From: Neckera pumila
Taxonomy: Eukaryota; Streptophyta; Bryopsida; Hypnales; Neckeraceae
Reading direction: 5' to 3'
NCBI GenBank assembly: GCA_963969595.1
Contig: OZ018408.1
Coordinates: 1,426,001-1,490,000 of the forward strand
Length of the DNA: 64,000 nucleotides
Of the stretch, positions 47,630 through 58,204 are shown in pieces. Made by a program: the position numbers and the translations under genes. Position 1 is the first letter of the stretch. The number at the start of each line of letters is the position of its first letter. Below the pieces are notes generated by a model that did not search any database, was not told the origin of the DNA, and saw nothing but the letters and a program-made list of their open reading frames with translations.

Positions 47630-48168
47630 GTCATGGGATTCTTATTTGGCATTCCCTGTGTCATGGTAAATTTGCTCAAAGGTTCGTTTCCGGAGTTTCA
47701 GTCAGGATAGGTGGTCTTGTTCCATCTATCCTGGATAGGACAGTTTTTTTTCTCGGATTTGTATATTGGAAATCAACATCTGGCGCATTATCACAGCACT
47801 CAATCAACATACAGGAGTTTGTCTACAATGCAGGCCTACAATTGAGTTTAGGGTAGATAATTTGTAGCCTGAAGCATTGGAACGTTGCAGCTCTGAGCTA
47901 CACACATTTCTTTTCGACTCTAATTTGGAGATGTAATGTTTTTGGGTCATTTGGGCAAACAATGCCAATGATATTCTGGACTTGGTGACTCATTCTTATG
48001 TCCAGAATACGTTAAGAGTCGATCCTCGATTTTTCTAACTTTGCACCCAGTGAGTACCGGTAGTGTAACCCTGAATGGACGGGTCGATGGTGACCACAGA
48101 AATGAACTGCAAAATCCACTCTGTATGTTCCTAAGGTCCGACCACCTATACTAATCACTTAACCCAGA
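47630..48168. other. 3' flank of ELF5
   Basis: Probably ELF5 3' UTR and spacer. No further gene or repeat is recognised before the TTAA element at 48169. Confidence 0.45.
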
Positions 48169-48891
48169 AACGCCGAGGGCGCCATTTTGTGGCGTTTGGA
48201 CGAACAGAAAGTGAACTACACGGAAGCTACAAGTGCTTTTTCATCCGCTTTTTGCTTGTGCACCTTGAATAGTGGGTTAGGAATAGTTTCCAATTGACTT
48301 TGCAATCATCACAACCTTTGTCTTCATGTCAGAGAGAACCAAAGAAAAAAAACGGGAGGCAAAATTTGCCATTTTAGTGTATTTTGCTCCTTTCTCAAAA
48401 TCAGAAATTTCTCCTTGAAAATGATGTTTTGGGAGTTTGAGCCCAACTAACGAAACAAAGGTGAGCTACTCTAGTTTCTACTCCAATTGGAATTTTGAAA
48501 AAATTTGCAAAATTGAATAATTTATAGGAGTTTGAAGTTTGCATGAATTTTTAATGTCTTTTATATTCTAATTATAGATGTACATGGTAAATAATTTTAC
48601 ACCATGATGTTTGTCCCTATAATCTGCATCCATTGTGAAATTCTTATATTTTTTGAATTAATTTTCTATTTGATATGAATTTTTCTTTACTTTTCATTCA
48701 AAAATTCTTATAAAAATCAGGGTTTTTTTTTAAATTCTGAAATTTTGTGAGGTGAAGAGGAAACGTACTCTCATCTGTGAAAAATAAACACAAAAAGTTT
48801 CAAGCATTTCTTGTTGGAAATCGGCAACAAACTGATTGCTCAGTTGTGAGGCTTTGAGCCTGCGGTCATAGGCTCGTCGTTTCTGGGTTAA
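48169..48891. mobile_element. TTAA-flanked TIR element, family D
   Basis: TTAA at 48169-48172 and 48888-48891. The ends CCCAGAAACGCCGAGGGCG and GGCTCGTCGTTTCTGGG form short inverted repeats (CCCAGAAACG perfect, weaker further in). The 723-bp interior is AT-rich and non-coding. It has the same target as families A and B but different terminal sequence. Confidence 0.7.
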
Positions 48892-49222
48892 GCAACTGTG
48901 GCACAAGTGGTGAGCTGTTGATTGTAATGGAGATTTCAAGTGTAGGGAGAGAGAAAATACTGAGATTGCAATATTTTCAGAATTTTTTTTGCGAAACTGA
49001 AATTTCTATGAATTTTGGGAGCCAAAAAGTGTCTCGAACGAATTCCCAATCTCTAGAGTCTCCCAATTCCGATCACTCAAGAACTAGCTTCCTACTATCT
49101 ACTTTCTTGTTACTTTCTACATACTTTAGGACATGTGTCATGATCTTACTAGTTCTAACCTTAAAAAAGAATAAAAATACATTACAAGCCTTGATTGGAA
49201 ATAGGGGCACTATTGGTTGGGC
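48892..49222. other. Spacer, no gene recognised
   Basis: About 330 bases between two mobile elements. An open frame (48918-49232) runs through it but crosses into the next MITE and has no domain. Confidence 0.4.
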
Positions 49223-49539
49223 ACTACACTAAAAATGATATTTAGTGTTGGCAACACTAATTACGAACCTTGACACTAAATATCATAAGTAAGTAACACT
49301 AAATCTAATTTCTAACACTAAATATGCTCTATGGTAAATCTGAAATCTGAAAAGGTTTACATTTAGTGTTAGAACACGTTAAAAAAATGAACTTGCAAAG
49401 GAAGCGGAGGCGGAGGTGGAGGCGGCGCATTGAAGTCCAACACAACACTAAATCCGCTACAATTCAAATTTAGTGTTGTGGCTGGTAGGGGGTAAACTAC
49501 TAAATGTCATACTACACTAAATATCATTTTTAGTGTAGT
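49223..49539. mobile_element. MITE with about 26-bp perfect terminal inverted repeats
   Basis: The left end ACTACACTAAAAATGATATT followed by TAGTGT and the right end ACACTAAATATCATTTTTAG followed by TGTAGT are exact reverse complements. Inside, the word ACACTAAAT or its complement recurs about seven times, and there is a (GGAGGC)-like patch near 49405-49430. The ACTACA end resembles CACTA-type termini, but the outer C is missing on the right and no clear target duplication is seen. It looks young because its ends are perfect. Confidence 0.75.
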
Positions 49540-50123
49540 TCTTGGTTGGAAATGGGTGGTCCGACCTTACTCATAACATTATTGACCTTTGTTGGGGGGT
49601 CCCTTTTCCTCCCCCAAAATCTAGAGCCCCCCAGCAAATGAAGTTGCAAACTCTGACAATACGGAGGACTTGATGTGCCTGTGACTAATCATAAAGCCAG
49701 TATTATAATTTAATATTCCCCCCATGTATCTGGGGGGAATTATACCTCCACATAGGGGGAGTCACCTGAGCCAATTAACAATGTTATATATGTTGCAATT
49801 ATGTATTCTTGAAATAATATTTATTCACATGTCTTCTATAAGTCATCAGATTTTTAGATTTTTTGTGAAAATTTGAAATTATTGTGTATTTTTGAAGAAA
49901 AAGTGAAGAAAAGATGCCAAAGTACACTACATGGTGATCAATGGATTAAGCATCTTCCTATGTAGAAAAGTGAACAATACCACATACAAGATTTCAAAAT
50001 CACTTTTTTGTAAAAATGCTCAACTAAGTCCCCCAAAAAAATTGCAAAAGAAATTGCTTGTTTCTATCTCTTAAAGATGCTAAATGACATCCAAAGGGAG
50101 TCATTTTTTGGCTCCTAGGCATT
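49540..50123. repeat. Repeat-like spacer, family J, copy 1
   Basis: Near 49705-49760 a hairpin-like TTCCCCCCATGTATCTGGGG followed by GGAATTATACCTCCAC resembles 63045-63085 (CCCTCCCAAGTATCTACAGG then GGAATTATACGTTGAC). The similarity continues more weakly downstream (GATGCCAAAGTACACTACAT near 49912 versus a TTACATGGTGATTAG region near 63175). A dispersed repeat is likely; its ends are not resolved here. Confidence 0.4.
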
Positions 50124-51238
50124 TTAACTTTTAAAGGACGTTGTGGCATTTTTGGTCTAATGAATGCCGGAGAATCCTTCTATGTAGGACAGAAATGCAT
50201 CCTCGGAATTTGTGTGAAAAGAAAGGTCTTCTATAGTAGTTTGACTTCCAATGAGCGCTTTTGCATTTTTTTTAACCCATGAGTTACACGATACTAAAAG
50301 GGGTGATTTCCATAGTCTCAAGCCCGATCTTTAAGGATTAAGTTAATCCGAAAAATGCAAGACCTATCACCGATGTACTTTGCCAAAAATGATCCCATTT
50401 TTGGATTCTTCATTTCTATAGTAATTGTTTGACCTCATCATCTTTCCAAAGTTAAGCCTTATCCTTGAAAGAACATACCTACAATCCTATTTTAATGCTT
50501 CAATCATTTTGAAATAGTAGAAGCCCCTACATAGAAGTATTTACTTTACTTTGCAGAAATGAAATCATATGCCTTATGTAATCCGTAAACATTAGTTGAG
50601 TCCAAATTCAAAGACATCAACCTGATAGTACATTGATATATTATTTACCAAAATTACCAAAGAATGTATCACCAAAGAATCACCAAAAAATATATTATTT
50701 GATGATTTTTTCTTGACCATTACTTTGGATTAAGGCCCCATGTAAAATAAAAAATACTCTATGTGGCTTAAATTAGTGTATTGTAGTATAGTTGTGCCTT
50801 GAGCAGATGTTTCTATTTCAAACCTACAACATAGTATATGAAATCGTTCTACAGTGGCACAATAGAAAAGACACCCCAACCTTCACGTTGAAGAATGGAA
50901 TGGCCGAATGTTTAACCATTTAACCCTTAAACGTCAAGGCGGACGTTTTGCAGCCGATGAATGACAAGAAAATCTCTTGTATAGGCCAGAAGTACAACTA
51001 TTCATCCTTGGAATTTTGCTATTTCAATCTTGAGCCAATGATTCACACAATAATGGAAAGGGATGATTTCTAGGATCACCCCTTCATCATTTAAGGGTTA
51101 AGTATGCTAAAGACCAAAAGCATCCAATGTTTGAATTCATTGTTCACTCTAGAAACAAAGAATGCACCTATTGGTCCAATAAGTGGAGCATTTTGGTGAC
51201 TACCTTGGTCATGGGGGGATGTGTCCTTTAAGGGTTGA
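50124..51238. mobile_element. Diverged TTAA-type element, family I, with a possible nested copy
   Basis: The left end TTAACTTTTAAAGGAC (50124 on) is mirrored by GTCCTTTAAGGGTTGA at the right (to 51238). Between them lie a second pair, TTAACCCTTAAACGTC (50920) and CATTTAAGGGTTAA (51101), suggesting nesting or rearrangement. Sequence near 50170-50250 (AATCCTTCTATGTAGG; TTTGTGTGAAAAG; TCTATAGTAGTTTGA) recurs near 61070-61170. Non-coding; ends are degenerate, so limits are approximate. Confidence 0.4.
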
Positions 51239-51650
51239 AGTATTAATCTTTAAGCTTCCCAAAACCAAATACAGATTCCTAATTTTTTAAATGTCACAAA
51301 AATTGATTCATTGACAATGTTCATCCCTACTCCATTACACTTTCTACTTTTCTTGGCAAAGGAGGGTCAGATGACGAATACTAGAACATACTCCATGCAT
51401 ATTTCATTGACTTCCATTCTATCTCAATTGCGTTTCAATGGATTCAATGCTAATCTACATGTAAGCTCTAGTCAAATCAGGCATCATCAACCAAGAATAT
51501 ATCCAATGCAAGTAATAAACCATATGGAGCAATTAGTCATTCATTATTCATAGCAAGAATTTATGCTATTGAAATCACAATTTGGATGCTCTTGCTTGGC
51601 TATAAGAATGTAACATGTAATTACAAGGGAAGGTACAATACATATTGAAT

Positions 51651-54600
51651 CTACTCCTCTTCCAATGCCATTTTGTGGACACGAACACAAGTAGTGCTAC
51701 AATACTGGTATGAATATCTAGTGAAAGGGACCTTCCCTGCCAATGATGCTTTACAGCATGAGCAGACGTTTGCACTCGTCTGGGGAGCTGAAGAAGAGGA
51801 ACTCGAGTTTGCACTCGCGGTATCAGTAGGCCGTTGGTTTGAACTAGCAAGGGCTCGTAATCTGAATTCAGCAGCTGCCGCTCGTGTCTCTCTCTCCTGT
51901 GCTTGCGCCTTCAACATTGCCTGGAACAATATCACGACATAAATCTTATTCCCAATTTCTCACATAAAATATGTACTAGATACGCAGTCGAGAGTCAGGA
52001 GTCCTAAGATGGTTATTGGGAAAAACCCTCTCCTCCATACTAGGACCCTCAAAACTTGGAAATACACAGCTCTCTGATGAGGACGACTGGGGTTATGTCT
52101 CTTTTCTGACAACAACGTGCCATGTGGCGATGAAAGCAACAGGAGAGAGTTATAATAATAAAGTATGGGGTTATGCCTTATGTACAACAAAGGACATACC
52201 TCTTGATACTCTTTCGACTTCGGATCTAATAATTTAGAACTCATGTTGAACATATCTTTCACGCGGTTCTTGTCATAGCGAACACTGGCTGCTGCTGCTT
52301 TAGCTGCTTGCTCTGCTGCCTCCTCAGCTGCCTTGGCCTCCGCCTGTGCCTGCGTAATCCAACAAGACTAAGGAAAGCGGCCTTACGAACATGTGGAGAT
52401 GCATCAAAGAACTATTGTGGGGGAAGTAACAGAAATTGAGAGCCAATATTGATTCTTCCAGAGTGAGTCCAAGATTACTATAATTAAACCTCATATGCAA
52501 CACGTTGCCAGCAAAGATGCTAAAAGAAGCTGACCTCTCTGGTCAACTCAATGGAATAGATTGTTCAAACAATTCAACGTTACACCTATAAAGAAGTTCA
52601 TGCAGGCTAAGCTTATTAATTATGATCTAGAACGTGGTGAACCAGGATTTGAGACGAGCTAATCAAAATCATAATAAATGATGCGTGTAATGAAGGAAAA
52701 CCTGCTTAGCCCTTTCTTCCGCCTTTTTGAGCTTTTTACGTTCTTTCTCTTTCGCTTTCCTCTTAGCATCCTTCTCCGCCTGCAACGTTTTTGATAGGTC
52801 AGCAGCCTGAACTCAGAGAAACACTAAAATACAGAATCTTCACATGTAAAAATATGCGATACTAACTAGCAAACAATTCTGAGCATCTCAAATTCTAAAA
52901 ATCGTAGACTCAGATTGTAGAAGTTCAGGGTTTCTGTGTCAGCTCAATGAGCGTCTATTACCTGCTTTGCCAATTGGGCTGCTTCTAGTTCATCCGTCAA
53001 AGGACTTGGGACACTAGCTGCATGCCAATCCCACTTGCTAGGATGTTGAGCCATAAATCGACGGAAGATATTGCGTGTTTCCTTGTCCATCGCGACTGAA
53101 TATGGAGTTCTACCCGCTTTGTCTTTTGAACACGGATCAGAATCCTCCTCTAAAAGTTTACGGACGCTGTCAGTATCTCCAGCTTTGGCCGCTACGTGTA
53201 GAGGAGTTAACCCCAGATCTTCTTCCAAACTTTTTGGTATGTCTTCCACTTGTTCCGCTGCTACATGATTCTCCACTTGATGGGGCTTGGCCTTTTTCTT
53301 GTCAAGAGGCTTTCCTGCTTGGTTAACGGAGGCTTCCCCTCGGAGCGCTGCCACTCCATCAGGAATGCCTGTAGTCATAGAAAGAGTGTGCAAGTCTAGT
53401 TTTTGAAATAAACTAAGCAAGAAACTAATTCGTTTAGCTTCTTTCAAAGTAGGTCTACGTATGGTGAATGGTATCTTTCGTATCCTCCGATCGTTCCTGT
53501 CCAACACCACATCTTCCCCTCCAAATAGGGTTTGTGCATTGCTCGAAGGAGCATACACAAATATATGGGATGCTGCTTGCAAGTGTTCACTCCATGAAGT
53601 GAGAAGCCCTCTGATTTCCTGGGAGATTATTTCAGTATGGTATAGACCACAAATAGGTTAATAAGATTATCATAGAAAACTACCTGGAAAGCGGAAACCG
53701 CTAGGCTGAGCAGCATCAACACCAGCTCTCCGAATATAAAAATCGAGAAACAACAATGGGTCCCTAAGAACCGACAAGCAAAAACTGTCACTAGTCGTGT
53801 GGGAGAGGTAGATTGGACTTACTTTCTGAAGAGCTTGTTCATTGTATCGACGAAGTGAGGCTCCTGCTGATTGAGGAGCCCTGCCACCAGCATCTTTCGT
53901 TGACTGCCGACCACCTGCTTTGGCCCTCACCACATACCTGCATTAGCCCAACTAGTTCAAATGATTACTGAACCCCTTAAGCTCAAACTAGAGAGTAACA
54001 AAGCAACACCAATCATCACACAACCAGTCGTTCAGGGCAATGCCAGAAAACTAATTCTAACTTAAGCTCATGGTATGCCTGCACCACAATTCTCCAGTAA
54101 TTTGTAACCCCTCAATGGTCAATTGACCCAAATTGGGTCTCAAGTTTTATTGCAGTACTGAGTAGGTCACACAAGGACTATTTTCAGTTCAACACATGCA
54201 ATGTTCTTCACTGAATCTAGTGATACAAAATCTGACATCATCTGAATCTGGATTATATTTTTCACAATATGACCTATCAATTAGTCATTTTACAACCGTG
54301 AATCCTTGATCTCTTGGGGGTTGAGAAAGACACTTCAGAAACACGCCACATGCAATATGATTTGGTTTACAGAGCCCACTCTTTCCAAATTATCAGGAGT
54401 TCAGACAAGACGACATTCATACCTATGATATGTTTTGTGAGCGAGTACAGATCCGTCTTGAGAATTGAGCACCAAACCAGCAAAATGACCACCAGCAGCC
54501 AGCAATACAACCCACGTAGACTTCTTGTCTCGATTGGTCAAAGCTCTCAAGCGTCGCAAAACCTCTTCTTCCTTTAAATACAAACTACCTGCAGTAGCAG

Positions 54601-55799
54601 ACTCATCTATCGCATATCCTTTGTCTCCCGGTAAAACTTCCTTATCAGCAGCCACTAAAGGGCGCCAGATGCTGATGATATCTTCTGATTCTTTCAACTT
54701 AATATACAGCTGATTGCTACGGGGTCCTTGTGAAGAATTATCCTCTACCTCAGTCTCACTGTCCGAACCCGAAATGCTTGAGACATCGTCAGCATCACCT
54801 TGCGCTACTAGCTCAAACTCGTCCTCGTTCAGCACTTCTTTACCGGCAAGCTTCCGCTTCACCTGCAAGATAGACCCGCCCTCGTTCATGAATACTACAC
54901 CTCTAAATGCGCAAGCCTATTTCCAAGTGGTCAACAGTACTTTGCACTCTCATTTTCACCATCAAAAATTCATGGACTCGCTACATCTATGATTTTTTAT
55001 AGCAAGCCCATATCATGGTTAACTTTTAAAATATCCAATTTTTCTCTAGAATGGAAAGAAATTATAGAAATTTCAGAAGCAAAAACATCAAAATAATTCA
55101 CAAAAAAAATGAAAAGCATTGTAAAACTTACAACTTTTACTAAAAAACACTATATTCAATGAATACATCATAATTCAGTCTAATTGGAATCCTTGATCTA
55201 GAGACCTTGCAAGTGTGATTTCAAACTCAATTATTTGAAAAAAGTTCAAATCCCTAAAGCAGAGTAGAGACTGGAAACTAGCAAACTGAAGTTCTCCAAG
55301 ATCGGAATGAGCGAACGAAATAATCTCCAAGATTAAAATTTAACCAGAAAGAGCTTCTTCGGCATTTAGGAGTTAAACCTAATTTGCCAAAAATATTCTC
55401 TCAGACACTTGACTTATTGCGTCACACCCGCAATTCACAACGGAATTGAACAGCCAAAACAGAAAAGAAAAATACAGAATCGGATGAACAGTGTCTCACA
55501 TTGAACTTGTGAAAGTCCGAATTAAAGTGGGAGCGCTGTTCCTCCAGGGATTGAAACGTAGAACCACAACCATGACAACTCCAGCTCTGCAACGAAGTCT
55601 CGTCGGTCACATCTCGGGCAACTCCTGCATCCAATGGCTTGTCAGCTTCCTCTTGAATCCGCAATCCCTGTAACCCTAACCCTAATTCCGAAGTAGGAGG
55701 AATCCCGGCCAGAGTCTGATCGCGATGCGTGAAGAGAAGGGCATCGTCTAAGAACCCAGCGGGCGCCGAGAAGACAGTGGGAACGTTGGGTGGCGCCAT
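51651..55799 (-). CDS. Vms1/ANKZF1-like tRNA hydrolase of ribosome quality control, seven exons, 669 aa
   Basis: Exons on the minus strand: 55799-55500, 54862-54423, 53937-53823, 53618-52962, 52779-52702, 52349-52200, 51920-51651; 2010 nt in frame. Vms1/ANKZF1 cleaves peptidyl-tRNA on stalled 60S subunits and binds Cdc48/p97. Domains: a C2H2-like finger (WSCHGCGSTFQSLEEQRSHF, then NSDFH) ending exon 1; the VLRF1 release-factor-like domain (about 200-360) with GGHFAGLVL, HKTYHRYVVRAKAGGRQSTK and SAGASLRRYNEQAL; the Gln in GGRQ (about residue 258) is at the place of the catalytic Gln of this family. An ankyrin pair follows (GLTPLHVAAKAGDTDSVRKL, about 421-474). Then come a charged coiled coil (exons 5-6), a possible VIM-like Arg/Ala helix (RETRAAAAEFRLRAL) and a C-terminal Cys-rich motif (CSCCKASL...YCSTTC). 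An upstream in-frame ATG at 55823 would add eight residues. Confidence 0.9.
54104..54324. mobile_element. TTAA-like element, family E, in Vms1 intron 2
   Basis: Begins GTAA then CCCCTCAATGGTCAATTG and ends CTTGATCTCTTGGGGG then TTGA, so the ends are short and decayed and the target is TTAA-like. It shares its interior with 45330-45560 in the ELF5 intron. About 221 bp, non-coding. Confidence 0.45.
54896..55376. mobile_element. TTAA-type element, family F, in Vms1 intron 1
   Basis: The left end CCTCTAAATGCGCAAG and the right end CTTCGGCATTTAGGAG, TTAA (55373-55376) are imperfect inverted repeats of the CCCCTAAATG type seen in family B. The left target is mutated (TACA). The interior is AT-rich and accounts for most of the intron. 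Confidence 0.5.
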
Positions 55800-56437
55800 G
55801 ACCAGATGAATCAGGTGAACCAAGATGAATCAGGTGCTATGGCGACACCATGGGCGACGCCAATTGAGAAATGACAATTGAAAAATGCCAATTGAAGAAG
55901 GAAGCAGACGCGGTGACAGATGAAGTATCGATCAAGGCGACTGCCGCTGCCGAGAAAATCACAGAATGCGCACCCTAAGGATACTCTGCAACAGAAGGAA
56001 AGCAAGTCACGCCTTGGAAGTGACGGCATTGACGCGTCGAAACCAAGGGAGAGTACCCCCACCGGGCGAGTTGAACCGGTACAGTATAGGGTGGGCTTTG
56101 AAGTGATTTCTATTCAAGTTTTCCCAAGTGGGAAATTTATTTATCATTTTTTAAGCGAGATGGCAATCACGAATATTTTATCGAAGAAGTGTAATTCTAG
56201 AATCATCCATGTTTTTAAAACAAATCAACTTTAAATTTTACACATACATTTTTTATCCATGTTCGACGATTTTATATATGGAAAAAAATTGCCAAAACAA
56301 GATTATTGTATGAAGTTGATAAAGAGAGAATCTCAAAATGCTGCAGTTTGGCCCATGGTACCCCAAAAAGGGGTTGATTTACACAAATGCAAAGAAAACA
56401 TCAAAAATACTAAAATTGGCCTTCATGTCCTCTGAAG
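55800..56437. other. Upstream flank of the Vms1-like gene
   Basis: Promoter and 5' UTR of Vms1 are expected here. An open frame on the plus strand (55920-56234) is basic and Ser-rich with no domain and is probably chance. The sequence becomes AT-rich after 56.1 kb. Confidence 0.4.
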
Positions 56438-56720
56438 CATTAGGGGAGATTTGAGGGCATTGGAGGGCCATTTTAGGCCCATTCTCAAATCTAGCCTGAT
56501 TATGTGAAGAGCTGATACGAACTGTTAGAATTTCTTATTTCAAAAAATAATAATAATAATAATAATTCCAAATATCATTATAGACCATTTTTTTTCCGAA
56601 AATGACGTGGCACACTCTTTGCCACATCAACTAGTAGTTATCCTACGTTCTTGCAATGCGGGACACTATAGGAACGCAGGAAACTCACAGTCTCTTAAAG
56701 GTCTCAAATCTCTTCTAATG
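56438..56720 (-). mobile_element. MITE, family H, copy 1
   Basis: The left end CATTAGGGGAGATTTGAGGG and the right end AGGTCTCAAATCTCTTCTAA followed by TG are inverted repeats of about 25 bp. Inside are an (AAT)n microsatellite (56547-56567) and a GACGTGGCAC...GCCACATC palindromic stretch that recurs inverted in the copy at 61864-62137. About 283 bp, non-coding. Confidence 0.65.
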
Positions 56721-57307
56721 TTTCTATTTTTAAAAATGAAAAGACTTCTGAAAAGGATGATATCGCATTGCAAGGTTTCAACCAAATATATTCTCAATTC
56801 ATCCCAAGAATTGTGTGAATCTTATTGAAACAACCATCCATCATGATCAAATTGATGATAGTAGTGAATAGTGTTCAGAAGTATTTTAAAATAAATATGT
56901 AGACAAAAATATACAAAAATTCAAAAGTTAACTGATTTAGGCATTAAAAAATATCACATTTTTGTGAGTTTTATCATTATTCAATGGAAGATTAGAATAT
57001 TAAACTCCATTATAATAAAAATACTAAACAATTTCATGTGTTTTTTTTCAATTTAATATCAAAATAGTAAGCGTGTATTGTATATTGAGGCTAAAATGTT
57101 TATTACTTGTTCATTTACAAAAAGTTATATGGATTGAAAGGTTTTCTTCATACAATGAGTGAAAATATGGATAGGTTTTATTCTTGACATGTTTGATTAT
57201 AAAGATGTGCTATTCATCAATATGTGTTCCATTTTATAGTCTATCTATAGCAATGTTTCATAATAAATTTGTAACATGTTATAGCAAGTTTAAAAGGGTT
57301 TGTTGTC
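56721..57307. other. AT-rich spacer
   Basis: No gene, RNA or repeat is recognised. Confidence 0.45.
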
Positions 57308-58204
57308 TTAACCTCTAGAGCACCACTGTCCCTTCAAGGAACAAATTGGATTTTGGGTACGCACCTACAATCTCAATTTTTTTATGATTTTATGAAAAAA
57401 ATTAAAGATAAAAAAATTGATATTAAGCTTTGTAAGAATATTACTTTTTTTTTCAATTGGTGCCCACGTAAATAAGGGAGACCGGGTAGCAAAAAAAATT
57501 CAAAGACTTGGATTTTTTTTTAAATTTTTTCTCATAGATTATATTTTTTCTACATAGAAAGCCTTGATTCATTCATTTGGATAAGTGATGTGAATATTAT
57601 CAACAATCTTGTTTTTTGGGCAATCCAAGCATCTTCTTGAAAAAAATAAATTATTAGATTCATTTCTAAATGCAATTTTTATAATTTTTCCTAAAAAAAA
57701 ACTTCTAGATAGTTTAGCTTGCTTGCTAGAACATTCTCACCACTGGAATTAGTGCATTTTTATTTCCGTCTTAGAGATATTAATAATTTAGGTTTTCCTT
57801 CTATCTTGTAGCTACTTCTTATTAACAATTTTATTAATATTGAAAACTAAGATTTTTTGAAATTTTTTCCCCTAGATTCTCAAATCAATTTCCTACCATG
57901 AAGATTTAAACTTCAAAACTCAGCAGTGCAAAAAGTTTAAGTTAACAAGGTTCAAAGTCAATTAATCTAGTCCCGTAATGTGCAAAAAAACTTGTTTTCA
58001 TCACTTTAAACACAGAGATCTTGCAATTTGTGCAGTCAAAACTTTTGAAATTTATTTCATACATTCTTATACTAGTTAAGTATAGGATCCAATGGTTAGA
58101 TGTGCCAAAAAAACAATTTTCAAATCTTTTACTCTTTGCAATAGAAATGGTAGTTCTCAAAATGTTTTTTGGCTAGAATAAGGCCTTGGTCCTTCATGGG
58201 TTGA
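57308..58204 (+). mobile_element. TTAA element, family A, copy 5
   Basis: Begins TTAA, CCTCTAGAGCACCACTGTCC and ends AAGGCCTTGGTCCTTCATGG then GTTGA; the right target is mutated to TTGA. The interior follows the family (GGGTACGCACCTACAATCTC; TGATTCATTCATTTGGATAA; CTTTAAACACAGAGATCTTG). Non-coding, about 897 bp. Confidence 0.75.

Noticed and set aside
53670..53823. Continuation of Vms1 exon 3 as DPLLFLDFYIRRAG-type peptide
   Set aside because: Joining it to exon 4 breaks the frame, and direct splicing of exon 3 to exon 4 at 53618 restores the conserved family sequence.
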